Assembly (NCBI GenBank): GCA_030248295.1
Contig: JASANH010001073.1
Location: 1 to 64,000, forward strand
Reading direction: 5' to 3'
DNA: 64,000 bases
Source: Mesodorylaimus sp. YZB2_4
Lineage: Eukaryota > Nematoda > Enoplea > Dorylaimida > Dorylaimidae
The translations under genes and the position numbers were made by a program. The notes beneath the pieces are model-generated. The model was given only the letters and a program-made list of their open reading frames with translations. It had not been told where the DNA came from and searched no databases. Position 1 is the first letter of the stretch; every line of letters begins with the position of its first letter. This document shows, piece by piece, positions 1 through 11,132 of the stretch.

Positions 1-539
1 GATAGTGGCAGCGAATTTATCGAGCTAGAAATTCAGTAGTTAGGATTCGACGTGTAATTATATGGGAAATCGATGGCAGGTTAATTATGGTATTGATAGT
101 TGCGCGGCCAGCCGAAAGATTGTCATATATTGAGCGAAGCATCATTGTTCATATCACTTTGCAGAGTTGATCAGTTACACTTGTGAGCTAAAATACTTGT
201 CACTCGAATTTTTTGTGACAGCTATCTTTTTCGTTTTTTTGCTCGATCAAGCCAAGGAAAAAACTATTTCACGAGACAGGTATATTATACAAAGCCCTAC
301 AAAGCTAGTGAAAATATCGTGGTAAATCCAGTTTATCATGAATCCATCGATTATTCCTTTGATGTGGGACGACGCTCACGTAAAAATGTTACCTTGTCCA
401 GGCAATGATCGCTGAGGTGACTGATCGCCACCTCTTCCTCGTCCTATTTTCTGTAAAAGAAAGAATCCTTACCTGATTTTCACCCCATCAGCAGGTACCG
501 CATGCATGGTACCAGTTCCCGCTTCACACCACGTGGAGG
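1..539. other. Intergenic, nothing recognised
   Basis: No supported gene or repeat was seen. A short near-palindrome surrounds the GGTACC sites at about 493-513. The stretch is moderately AT-rich and no reading frame here shows a familiar motif. Confidence 0.3.
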
Positions 540-602
540 TTGGGTGAAATCGTGAAGCAAACAAAAAGGAATCGGAACAACATGCAAACGGAATTGGAAT
601 TG

Positions 603-791
603 ATGCTAGATGGTCAACTGGCTATGGGTCCCCGCAGTGGGGCCATCCAGATCCCATCATCGGCAACGACAAGAACAAGGGGCATGCAGAACAACGTGGA
701 ACACGAAAGACAGGACAGTGCCGCAATGCTAGATGGTCAACAGGCTACGGGTTCCCGCACTGGGGCCGTCCAGATCCCATCATCGGCAAAA
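603..791 (+). repeat. Two-copy in-frame tandem repeat, 123-bp period
   Basis: A block of about 66 bases beginning ATGCTAGATGGTCAAC occurs at 603-668 and again at 726-791. The spacing is 123 bases, or 41 codons, so an open frame from about 540 to 869 keeps the repeat in phase (MLDGQ..TG/MGxR.GA.QIPSSA in both copies). That frame has no ATG start at its beginning and resembles no family I know. It could be an exon of an unrecognised low-complexity protein or a chance open frame through a duplicated segment. Confidence 0.45.
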
Positions 792-1003
792 CGGCAAGCA
801 TGCATACAGAAACAGCGAATATGCGGAATACGAAAGCCATCTAAAAACAAACGGCTGAAATCTGAGTAACTGAAAAGCTAAATGACCGTGTAGCAGTGTC
901 TCAATAAATCAAACAGCCGGGAATAATTTGAAAGCAAATATGAAATAAATTCTTACCGATACTTACTTTTAATGCACGATAAATCGAAAATTATTTCTCT
1001 CCG

Positions 1004-2683
1004 TCAAAAATGAGTGTGATATCCGATGAAAAAATCTTGAAAGCATAAATTGGAGTTACAAAACGCACATCTGATAAAGAAAGGATGCAGACATCCTCTG
1101 ACAGAGCAACTGGTTTCGTTTTTGGGAAACAAAATCTCAGCAGCGTTTTTGAAAGGACCAGGCGCATCTGGGCGCAGACCTGCCTTGTACCATGCATAGT
1201 GCCCCATAGGAACGAATGCATCCGACGTAAACTGGTTATGAACCAGGGACTGCAGTTTTAACACACTGTCCCTGCTCGTCATGTTCAATTGTTTACCAGT
1301 TTTTGGATCAATTATGCTATTCATACTCACAAAATCGTAACATCGCCTTACAACACCTTTCCATTGCCTGAAAATGCCCACGTCGAGAGGCTGGGTAGTA
1401 CCCGTCGTTCCAGCTGGTATTTTTAGCCGGGCGCAGGTCTTCCCACTATGGTCAAAAATTTCGAAACACTCATTGTTGTGATGCAGTGGTAGAGAATCGA
1501 GCAAAAGCAAGCAGTCATCATCTACCACTGGAAAAAAGACCAAGTCCACGTATCGCGTAAATAAACTGCCAGATAGTTTACTCGACTTGCTACACGTTAC
1601 TTCAAGATTTGGTGCTCTGAAGTAACTTTTCTCAACTTGCTCCCCCATTCGTCCTTTAGGCTCCCACAAACAAACATACAATTTACCTCGAATCCTACCG
1701 TTGTAATCGATAAGCGGCTGAATGGTATACGAATGCGTACCCTTGTCCTTTGACCTCACTCCTACAGCAGTTACTTTCTCACCTTTCCTGGACAAAGTTC
1801 TTGTTGAATGAAATTCATAATTGAAGCCTGACTGATCAGTGTTAAAAATCAAATCATGCGGAAAATTTAGAGCCTTTTCTTGCACCTGTGCTCGGAATTC
1901 CTGTGCAGATTGCTCAATACGTGCGCTGTCAGTCACCTGCTTGGACGTTTGGATCAGCGTGACTCTACGAGACGTTACACCATGCTGCTGTTTAAATGCA
2001 GAAAGCCACCTTTTGCTCCCTTTGAACTTATTACATCCTACTTCACTTGCTGCAATCTTACCCCACCGGCGTAGATCAGAATCATGTACTGCATGCAAAT
2101 TATTGCGAGCATCTTTGAACTGTTGCAACACAGCTGCATCAATACCTCGCTGCTTTTGAAGTCGTGATCCATTTTGCTTTAAGTACATGCGCATGCGAGA
2201 AAGCATCTTATGATCCTGAAGTCTGCGAAATTTTTGCTTTAAGGACTTAAACGAGTAATTCGGATGACTATCAGCGAATTCAACAACCTTTCTTATTTCA
2301 TCTACAGTCCAATCTTTAATTCCAATCGCTTGCTTACCTGATTTAAGGTAGTCAACTTGGTCATCCGAATCTGAATCTGATTCATTAGAATCTAAATCTG
2401 ATTCTTCAGATTTCAGATCAGATTCCACCTCGTTCATGCTTATATCGTACTCGTGAGTACACCCTGCATCACCCATGCTATTATTTGTGTCGGATTGCAC
2501 TGATCGTGAGGTATATTTGTGCAAAGACTCTCCATTTTGCATTTTTTTCACCATGTCTTGCATACAATGCCAGAGATGTGACGCAATTAGTTTTTCGTTC
2601 TCTGAAAAACTACTGCCGTGTGCGATTATTGCCTGCACATCTGCGAGTTCAGCAAGACAAGCAAGAATATTAGGAACACTCAT
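1004..2683 (-). CDS. pogo-type DDE transposase (Tc1/mariner superfamily), apparently intact
   Basis: This single 559-residue open frame starts with ATG at 2683. The N-terminal third is acidic and Ser-rich. Residues about 130-250 look like the paired helix-turn-helix DNA-binding region of pogo/Tigger/CENP-B-like proteins (for example the DWTVDEIRKVVEFA stretch and later GSKRWLSAFKQQHG). The DDE catalytic domain follows: the first Asp in FNTDQSGF, the second in LLLLDSLPLHHN and the third in TTQPLDVGIFRQWK, which is the usual pogo-type context for the last acidic residue. No internal stop or frameshift is visible, so it is either a young transposon or a domesticated gene. I looked for terminal inverted repeats on both sides and could not define them. 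The C-terminal tail after about residue 520 is unlike the family and may be read-through into flanking DNA. Confidence 0.75.
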   Translation of the reverse strand: MSVPNILACLAELADVQAIIAHGSSFSENEKLIASHLWHCMQDMVKKMQNGESLHKYTSRSVQSDTNNSMGDAGCTHEYDISMNEVESDLKSEESDLDSNESDSDSDDQVDYLKSGKQAIGIKDWTVDEIRKVVEFADSHPNYSFKSLKQKFRRLQDHKMLSRMRMYLKQNGSRLQKQRGIDAAVLQQFKDARNNLHAVHDSDLRRWGKIAASEVGCNKFKGSKRWLSAFKQQHGVTSRRVTLIQTSKQVTDSARIEQSAQEFRAQVQEKALNFPHDLIFNTDQSGFNYEFHSTRTLSRKGEKVTAVGVRSKDKGTHSYTIQPLIDYNGRIRGKLYVCLWEPKGRMGEQVEKSYFRAPNLEVTCSKSSKLSGSLFTRYVDLVFFPVVDDDCLLLLDSLPLHHNNECFEIFDHSGKTCARLKIPAGTTGTTQPLDVGIFRQWKGVVRRCYDFVSMNSIIDPKTGKQLNMTSRDSVLKLQSLVHNQFTSDAFVPMGHYAWYKAGLRPDAPGPFKNAAEILFPKNETSCSVRGCLHPFFIRCAFCNSNLCFQDFFIGYHTHF

Positions 2684-2699
2684 TGTAAAACTTCTGAGC

Positions 2700-3573
2700 G
2701 AGACAAAATGAAGACAAAAACCGCAACAGAAACTTTAAGATTTTACCTGTTCAAATGAAGTTTTTCTCTTCTCCAGTTGAAATCGCCGAGATTTTCAACC
2801 CGATCAATCAAAATCAAATTTTTAAATCCATTAAAAAGGGGTGATGATAACGTGAAAAGGCGTGTCGTCCGCGCCCCCGCGCACAGCAGACAGCGCGATG
2901 TAACAGCAAACGATGGCGGGAATTTCAAAATCAGTGTAAGCTTTACTCGTTTGTACAGCGGCCGCTAGCGCGCGTTCGCGCGCATGAATGTTATGTTCTG
3001 TTGAGCCTATAAGAGGACTACAAAATCCGTATAGTCTCCCCACCATACGCGTCGGGCACCAAGGAGACCTCCCTCGTCAATTATTTCTTAATTACGTTTC
3101 CGCATGCGAACAGCTCTTTTTCAGGAAATTACGGTATCCTTTTTCTGTCCCGTGAGTTTCTGCATAATGCATTGTTTCGAGTTAGGTTTCTGGGGCACAG
3201 CGGGTCATTTGGTATCAGACTAGACATGTAAATAATGCATTTGCACGTGAGTATTCGATGTGACTTCTTGAGAACAAAAATGTCTGTGTTTGCCAGTTTT
3301 TCTTCGCCACATCGAGAATATCGATCAGATAGTTATGCAATGCAGCGTTTCGTCTTACTGGAGCGGCCAGTTTCAAGTAAATGACCCTGGGTCCACAGGT
3401 TAGAAATTCTATATTGGTAGACGATCGGCCATGCTACGACAGTCGATCCTCTGAATAGAGCCACGGCTATAGGCACATTCGACACATGCGAAAAAGTGCA
3501 AGCAGTCCCATGGTTGAATACGACAATATTCCTAGGAAATTTAAGTGGCATGAGATTGGAAGCCTCGGAGTGT
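2700..3573. other. Intergenic, upstream of the transposase
   Basis: No gene is supported here. A G+C-rich alternating purine-pyrimidine hairpin (GCGCGCG TT CGCGCGC) lies near 2968-2983, about 290 bases upstream of the transposase ATG. Short open frames on both strands lack motifs. Confidence 0.3.
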
Positions 3574-3581
3574 GACCAGCC

Positions 3582-4162
3582 TAGTGTTAGAAATGAGTCA
3601 AGGTCAGAATTCTGTCAAAACTTTGATTGACCAACCCTTGGTCAGAGTCAGGGTCAAGGTCAGAAAATTTTGATTTTTGATTTTGAGTATAAAACGAGGA
3701 TTCCCAAATAATAAAAGCTTTTTCTCGCGAGCCAGCACCGCGATTGGTGGGAAAAGAAATCGATCATGGGGCAGGCAGTGGGAACAGGAATTGATGTTAT
3801 CGAATGAAATTTATTTTTGATTTTGAATGGGTGTCAACTTCTCTAGTTTTCCCAAATCCATTAAAAACAGCTTTGCATATCTTTTTGAGCTTGATAAAAA
3901 TTCAGTTTCTTGCGCTGCTCGTGAAATTTCACGGAAATTGGCACCTGTAGTAAAATTTCTTGGTAAAATTGCAAACACAGAGAAGCTTTGTTGCTGGTGC
4001 CAATTATAAGCAAAATTTTTTGTCCGATCAATGTCAAAGTCAACGCCAGAAAATTTACAATTCCTCGCAAGTCAACGGTCAGGTCAGAAAATTTTTTTAG
4101 TTCAATCAAGGTTAGGGTCAGGTCAGGTCAGAGAGTGAAATACCCAGGTCATTTGAACACTA
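3582..4162. mobile_element. hAT-like non-autonomous element with GGTCAAGGTCA repeats
   Basis: The 581-bp element begins TAGTGTTAGAAATGA and ends with the inverted counterpart TCATTTGAACACTA. It is flanked by GACCAGCC (3574-3581) and GACCAGTC (4163-4170), an 8-bp target duplication with one mismatch, as expected of the hAT superfamily. Both ends are loaded with GGTCA/AAGGTCA repeats. It has no coding capacity. A truncated relative starts with the same terminus at 18956. Confidence 0.65.
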
Positions 4163-4391
4163 GACCAGTCAGTCTACCTCCTCTTCCTCCTCCTCTAAGT
4201 CCTACCTGCATACTCGCAGGTCGGCATCAGCTGGTGAGCAGGGGAGGAAGCATTGCACTGCGCACGATACTCGTACATTGCAGAGCGGCTTGACTAGTAA
4301 TCCTGTATACTGTACAGTGCATGCGGTCATATGGGCAGGCAGAAGGCTGGCTTCCTACGCGGTCGGGTGGGATGATACTGCATCCAACCAC

Positions 4392-5513
4392 TAGACACCG
4401 GGCCCGGGTAGGTCGGGTTGCACCCGACCCGACCCGAAAGTCCCTGACCCGAAATTTCGGGCCGGGTTGACCCGAAATTATAGCAGCTGAAGTTCCCTGA
4501 GATAAAAACCTTTCACAAATCCTCAGAACATGCGGTGACTTTGCTGTAAAGGTGACCATATGAAAAGGATGGAAGGGTTTTGATTATACGCACCCGAATT
4601 TGCATGTTTTGTTATCCCTAGTACACCATCCAAAACAGCGCTCCTTCATAACGTTATTTCCGACTATAGTAGCCTAATTATTTGAAAAATACCTTGGTAG
4701 ATCTAAGAGCGACTAAAGTCTGTCTGCTAGTCTTTTAAATGAATCCAAATAATATTGTCTACTTGCAGAAATTTTGCAATCAGACAGGCTATACTGGCTA
4801 AATATAGAAATACCTCTAGATATTGACCCACCGAAGAATATGCATCTAGTCTTCACAAAAAGTACTGCTCACAAAGTCATATTGTGCTGGAGTCATATAG
4901 CTCGTCAGAACACTGCTACTGATGGAGGAATGTACAGTATGTAGGGTAATAAGACTTTTCAACAGAGCGAACTGTTTCGCAATGGTGCGTGAATGGTGGT
5001 CGAGGGGACTATTATTGGTGCAAATTTTTTGTGGTTTGGGTTCAGACTGAATCGCAGGCTTTTCCAGCCAGGTCCCAAGACTTTACTTGTCACATTCAGG
5101 AATAAAATGCGGTTGCAGATAATTCAACGACCTGCTATCAAAGATCATCAAGTCCTTCTCAGACTATGGCTAGTCCCGGCCATTTATCAGAGTTGCTAAG
5201 ACTGTTAATAGGAGCTCTGAGATATCGACCTTTCCTTATGCAGAAATTACTCGGAAAATTCGCTCATTGTCACATCTTGCAGTTTGTCTGACATTCTTTT
5301 AAAAGTTACGCAGAATTAAAACATTGTAATGCAAGGCTCTATATGTAAATGCATGCATGAGGCAAATTCCGCAAATCCTGGAGTTAAACAGCTATGAAAA
5401 AGTTTTTGTAACTGTCAAAGTAGAAACTAGCAAAATTGCTGTATTTTTGACCCGATCTTTCAAAAAGGTTACCCGACCCGATTCTGACCCGACCCGACCC
5501 GACCCGGGGTCTA
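4392..5513. mobile_element. hAT-like non-autonomous element with GACCCG-rich ends, perfect 8-bp TSD
   Basis: This 1,122-bp element begins TAGACACCGGGCCCGGG and ends with the inverted CCCGGGGTCTA. Immediately outside lie CCAACCAC (4384-4391) and CCAACCAC (5514-5521), a perfect 8-bp duplication. Both ends contain runs of GACCCG or its complement CGGGTC. The interior has no long reading frame, so it would need a transposase from elsewhere. Diverged copies occur at 18262-18660 (partial) and 39181-40220. Confidence 0.75.
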
Positions 5514-5771
5514 CCAACCACAACGGCGGAGTACTGTATACACGGCTGCTACCCACATGTACAAGGCGTCTAGAAACAGCCCTCCTACTCTGTAAACGCA
5601 GAACTGGCGCCGCAGAAGTCGATAATTTCCTTGGCGCAAAAAGCAGACAAAACTCGACAAAAGTCTGCTCGCATCAAACTAGAACTTGCGAGTAGCAACA
5701 ACGCATATCGTGACGTCGCAGCGACACCAGGCGAGCCCAGAGAGAGGGGGGTAGCGTGGCGAACACGTTTT

Positions 5772-6379
5772 GCAAGGAGTTGGACCTATAAATCAGAAGG
5801 AGACTGCATTTCCTATACCGCAATGTTATAAATTTCCAGCGGGCTTATTTACACCTTGTCATAAGCAGTTTGTGTCTGCGCAGAGTGTGCGCGGCCTCCC
5901 CTTTGGGTCTTCCCTTCGCTGGTGTGGGGGAAAACAAATATACGCAAAGAAAACAAGAAGAAAAATAGAATATAATGCCAGCCATGATGAAGGAAAAAGA
6001 AGTTTTACTGGTTTGATCGCACTTTTTGACAGAACATAAATTTTAGCGTTCGAAAAACATTTCTAATAACAAAGTACAGTACCTAATCCATTGCCGAAAT
6101 TGATATGAATCAGAATAGCCGTCCATAAAACGGTTCAAAATTAAGCATTAATGGTAAGTGTCGTCGAAACGTCTTCTGTTTCTTTTTACACCTTTTTATT
6201 CGTCAAAAATGCAATATAAAATTAAATTTGATCACCAAGAACTATGAGGCCGACTGCGCACACTTTGCACAGACACTTGAAACTGCTTATGACAAGGTGT
6301 AAATAAGCCCGCTGGAAATTTATAACATTGCGGTATAGAAGATGCAGTCTCCTTCTGATTTATAGGTCCAACTCCTTGC
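5772..6379. mobile_element. Foldback/MITE-like element with about 130-bp inverted arms
   Basis: The arm at 5772-5898 is the near-perfect reverse complement of 6246-6379. Both contain GCAAGGAGTTGGACCTATAA and the GCGGGCTTATTTACACC region, separated by about 350 bases. No open frame of note lies between. It sits directly upstream of the methylmalonate-semialdehyde dehydrogenase start (6540), so its outer arm may fall in that gene's promoter or 5' UTR. The TSD was not resolved. Confidence 0.7.
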
Positions 6380-6539
6380 GTTTTGCGAGATAAAACAACC
6401 AAGTCTTAACGGTGAATGTAGGCTTGTTTCAGCATTCTTTATCTCGCCTTTCAAGGCCTCGAGTCGAGTGTCGAGCTGAAATAGAATTTACCTTCCCTGC
6501 GTTGTTTTGCATCGAAGAGGTTGGTATCATTGAAAGAAA

Positions 6540-9500
6540 ATGGCTACCTTGGCACGCGGTATTTGGAATAGGGCGACAACATCTAGTTTGTCTGTTTTTG
6601 CTGTGGTAAGTTTAAAAAAGAAAGAAAATTTTGCAGAGACATTGATTTGTCATTTTCTCATAGGGAAAATCAAGTCGATCCATTTTGATACGATGCTACG
6701 CCACTGGAAGCCCAGTTAGTCAATTGTTTTCGCTGAAATTTTGTATTTATTGCTACTAATATTTTAGACGACAACGAAACTTTGGTTAGACGGAAAAGCA
6801 GTTGAATCCAAGACGAAAAGTTGGATGGATCTTTATAACCCAGCTACCAACGAGCTTTTGACTCGCGTCCCGAAAGCGACTAAAGAGGAAATGGAGACAG
6901 CTGTGATATCGTGTAAACGAGCTTTCCAAACATGGAGTCAGACCTCGATTATGAGCCGTCAGCAGGCAATGTTCAAGTTGGCCGAACTAATTAGGCGTGA
7001 TAAGGTAACAGAAAATGAAGCACATCTTGAAACTACTACATTTTCACATTTTTCATCTATCTGACTTTGTCATCTGGATGGAAAATTTTAATTAGTATTC
7101 AGGAGCTCCCTTTTTGCAGTCGCGCTGCTGGACGCCAAAAAAGTTGCAATTTTTTAAGAAATTGCGCTGCTCTGAAATTTTTGCCTTTCGAGCCGCCAAA
7201 GTCGGTATTTTCGAAATACCCACGCAAATCTACTTTCCTGTAATCACTCCTCTGCAGGGAACTACCAGCAGGGAGCGTCTCCCATCAGGGAATCCACATC
7301 GGATAAAATTTTATTAGAAATATGATTGACCAACCAATCAATCATCTCTAAGTTCGTTAATCTTCATTCAAAAACTTTATTCTACATTGCTTTAACTTAA
7401 TCAGCGAATAATTTTCTCATCTTTGCTGTTTAGCCCCCCCCCCCATGTGTACGACAAAGATGAGAAAACTATCCGCTGATCACATCAACGTCTTCAAGGC
7501 ACAGAAGACCAACATCTGGCTAATTGCAACAGACTTGTATCTAGCTTTTAGCCGTTTCACCTGCCTGGTGTAGGTCAGATAATTACACCCACTTTTCATG
7601 TCCAAAGCCCTTTTTACTTCGCATTTGCAATTTTTCAGGAGCTCCGCCAAATTGTAACGATAGGTAGGGATCCCTATACCGATGTTCATGTGTTGGGATT
7701 CTGCATAAACATAAGGTAAAAGCACTTCAGGCTGGTAGGTACTGTCTGTTTACAGCCTGCAGAAGTTCTTTGCGCAATTCTGGGGGTGGGGGGGGGGGGG
7801 GAAAGCTGGCATGGCCTTATCCATGCCTGGGTGTGCTTATGTTATCGAGACGGGCGATGAGTTTATTTCATCAACTGCACTTTATATATAACGATTGATT
7901 ATCCGAAAGAGACTAAAAAGTGTGCTTAAGTTAGGAAAATGGCTCATACGCAAAAAGGAGAAAGACTCAACAAATCGTGTTCCCGATCCCGAAAACAAAT
8001 GGTCGGGACTGAATGCTGTAGAGACGTCCAGAGAATGGGAAGTACTGTGGAGGAAGGTAATGGGAAGGGGAAGCTGGAGAGAAAATTTGGCGGATGATTG
8101 AACTGATAAAGGGATTTGTCTGCTAATTGGTGACTGATTCTCCGCTTTTTTGATCGCTTGATTTTGAATGCAATGATAAATACTGCACTAAAAATTATCC
8201 AAGGAAATGTAGTTTTTTGGCTGTATACGTATTTGCTGGCTACGCAAGATGGGTTTTAGGTCATCTACAGCGAATTAAAACGTGAAAAAAGCACTCTTAA
8301 AATCCCTATCCCAGTCGGGATTGAGCGAGTTCTGATCCCAATCCCGAACAAACGCTATACCAAATGCACGACAGGCGAAGTAAAAATGGTGCACGAATGG
8401 TATACACAAAAAGTTGGTGCAAAAGTTGGACTACATCTGCATGTAAAACATGGTTAAACACTATGCAGGCTACAAACTGTTGCAATTACCGAGATATTGG
8501 TCTTATCCTGATGCAATAACGGTCCAGTGCATGTTTCACTTTCAGTACCCTACCTTACAAAAATGTTCTCTCTTTTGAGACCGTTTTGTATTTTTTAGAA
8601 GCGTTTGGCCGAAAGTATTACTCAAGAACAAGTAATTTTTCAGGCCGTCTTTGAATTATTCAGCTTTACCAATCTTTTCATGCACAGGGTAAAACTTTGG
8701 CCGATGCTGAAGGCGATGTGGCTCGCGGGCTTCGTAAGAAAAGATGTTTTTATTAGGATACAATATCTTCATTGAAATATATTTTCAGAGGTTGTCGAAC
8801 ACGCGTGCAGTATTACGAGTTTACAATTGGGCGAGACCCTGCCCAACATTTCCAAGGATATGGACACGGTTAGCTATCGAGTGCCTCTTGGTGTAACCGC
8901 TGGAATCACGCCTTTCAATTTTCCCGCCATGATTCCACTTTGGGTGAGTAATTTTCTTTATTTTTGGCCTACTTTCCATGTAAATTTGTCTGCAAATATC
9001 TCTTTTTTCAGATGTTTCCCATGGCTCTGGTTTGCGGCAATACAATGCTGCTAAAACCATCGGAACGCGATCCAGGCGCGAGCATGATTTTGATGGAATT
9101 AGCGAAAGAGGCGGGCATTCCAGATGGATGCGTAAATGTTATTCATGGCGCTCACGAAGCGGTCACATTTATTTGTGATCATCCTGATATCAGAGCCATT
9201 TCGTTCGTGGGATCAGATCAAGCGGTGAGGATCTTAGTTTTTTCCCAGGACATAAAGATTAGATTATAAAAATTTGTCTCTACGGACGGAACAAGCGAGC
9301 ACGAAACTTTATATTCAGGGCAAGTACATTTACGAACGCGGGTCGAAGAATGGTAAACGAGTACAATCGAATATGGGAGCTAAAAATCATGGCGTTATTA
9401 TGCCTGATGCTAACAAGGAATCTACGTTGAATCAAGTGGGTTAATTTATGAGGAAATCCAATTAAAACTTGCACGCTTTATATTTCAGCTGGTCGGCGCA

Positions 9501-10349
9501 GCCTTCGGCGCCGCTGGTCAGCGTTGTATGGCACTTTCGACAGCCGTTTTTGTCGGAAAGGCGAAAGAATGGTTGCCTGAGCTGGTCGAAAAAGCAAAGA
9601 AATTAAAAGTGAATGCGGGTAGGTTAAAAAATCAGATGTGATTTTAAAGGATTATGAAACTGTGATTGGGTTTTTAGGTTGGGAAGCGGATGCAGATTTG
9701 GGACCAGTCATTTCGCCACAGGCTAAGAAGCGTATTTGCGATTTGGTGGAAAGTGGAAAGAAGGAAGGCGCGAAGGTGCTCTTGGACGGTCGTAATATCA
9801 CAGTAAAGGGGTACGAAAAAGGCAATTTTGTTGGGCCAACTATTATTGCAGATGTCAAAGTAAGTTTTTCCCATGGCTAGCTCACGATCGCATCACATTT
9901 CGATTTTTAGCCATCGATGGAGTGTTACAAAGAAGAAATTTTTGGACCAGTGTTGTGTGTGGCCAGTGTGGATACATTGGACGAAGCCATCGACCTAATC
10001 AATAAGAATCCGTACGGCAATGGAACAGCGATCTTCACCACAAACGGAGCAACAGCTCGCAAATTTACTCAAACCATCGACGTCGGTCAAATCGGAGTCA
10101 ACGTTCCCATACCCGTGCCCTTGCCCATGTTCTCGTTCACTGGCAGCCGCGGGTCATTCTTGGGCGATAACAACTTTTATGGAAAAGCTGTAAGCAATAT
10201 TTTGGAAAAGTAGTTCGACTTAAAAAGATTCCTGTTTTATTCAGGGTGTCAACTTTTTCACTCAACTCAAGACTGTAACGCAATTATGGCGAGAAGATGA
10301 CGCAAGTGCTGAGGCGAAACCGCAGTTACATTTCCCACAAATTCGATAG
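6540..10349 (+). CDS. ALDH6A1: Methylmalonate-semialdehyde dehydrogenase (acylating), mitochondrial
   Basis: Eleven exons in consistent phase: 6540-6605, 6768-7004, 8599-8631, 8688-8733, 8789-8943, 9012-9224, 9319-9435, 9489-9618, 9678-9859, 9911-10189 and 10245-10349, giving 520 residues against about 535 in vertebrates. The enzyme converts methylmalonate or malonate semialdehyde plus CoA and NAD to propionyl-CoA or acetyl-CoA in valine and thymine catabolism. The first 22 residues ([16 protein letters not shown]..) look like a mitochondrial import signal. Visible signatures are [22 protein letters not shown], the catalytic Cys in [15 protein letters not shown], the segment around [19 protein letters not shown], and [17 protein letters not shown] near the C terminus. 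Most introns are 51-94 bases. Intron 2 (7005-8598) is 1.6 kb and holds repeats. Every exon joins without a break, so the gene looks functional. Confidence 0.96.
7005..8598. other. Large intron 2 of the dehydrogenase gene
   Basis: The 1.6-kb intron contains a poly-C run near 7434-7444 and a poly-G-rich stretch at about 7783-7800. CCCGATCCCG-type motifs lie at about 7980-7995 and 8305-8345, resembling the ends of the repeat elements found elsewhere in the window. No coding segment was identified. Confidence 0.5.
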
Positions 10350-11132
10350 AGAATTTGGGTTTGTTGATTTCTACAGTGAATTTATGCTAATAAGACCAGG
10401 AGGGAAAGTGGTTTATCTATTTTATATTGAGTTATTCGAAATACAGTTGCATTATACCGTTCTCTTGACACGAACCCTTCAATTGCATACTGATCCAGGC
10501 CTAACAGGTTGCCCTAACCCGACCCATCCTGGGAACCTGGCCCGACCCGGATGGGTTTTGAGCCAGTTGGGTTGGATAGTGAATGGATTGGGTTTGGGCC
10601 AGGCCAAGATTTGAAAATGAGCGTGCCAGGCTGGTCAGAAAGTCAAATCCATCAAAACCCGCAAAATTTGAATTACTGATTTGCTGCTTTATCAAAATGC
10701 AACGACAAATTTCAAGAAACAGCTAAATATCGGTCTCAAGAAAAAAAATTGCAAATAATTGATTAATGATCAAAGCATTCTATTTCAACTTTACTTATCG
10801 AACTTGTAGATTCGGCCGATTCTGAAACGTGTGCGGAAAATCAAAAATTTTCGTCCAAGCATTCTCGAGTTATTAGCTGTCGAAAATAGCCCTTTAGCAT
10901 AAGGTGTCTGGCTGGCTGGTCTAACAAGGGAACATCGCCGACCGTTAATTCGAACTTTGCAAAACCAAAATTGTAATTTGTACCTACAGTAGGTGCAAAT
11001 GAAAGCTCTGTGCAAAATAACTGAGGCGTCTGGGGCCATCCATAAAGGTCAACCGCAGCCTAGGGGGGAGCGGGCTAGCAAAAAGTGGTCAGGTGCGGTC
11101 GGGGGAGGGGAAGAAGTAAAGGCCAATGGTCG
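10350..11132. other. Intergenic with GACCCG-type and other dispersed repeats
   Basis: GACCCG/TGGGTT-rich sequence lies at 10500-10640. The segment at about 10925-10985 (AAGGGAACATCGCC .. TTGTAATTTGTACC) recurs in inverted orientation at about 13825-13885, so it belongs to a dispersed repeat. A G-rich tract lies at 11060-11115. No gene is supported. Confidence 0.45.

Noticed and set aside
94..493. Calling the Ser/Thr-rich region of the lectin-PAN protein (these are protein residue numbers) a pore-forming domain
   Set aside because: Only a general resemblance in composition and in the following Cys-bearing segment; no specific motif supports it.
991..1221. Short minus-strand open frame with an ATG
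   Set aside because: It overlaps the C-terminal coding region of the transposase in another frame and has no motif.
3333..3551. Similarity of a 15-base string (TATTCAACCATGGGA) to 19434 in opposite orientation
   Set aside because: Matches of this length are expected by chance in a window of this size and the surrounding sequence does not align.
5455..5510. Telomere-like GACCCG array
   Set aside because: Short, interstitial and located exactly at the end of an element with a target duplication; not a telomeric repeat.
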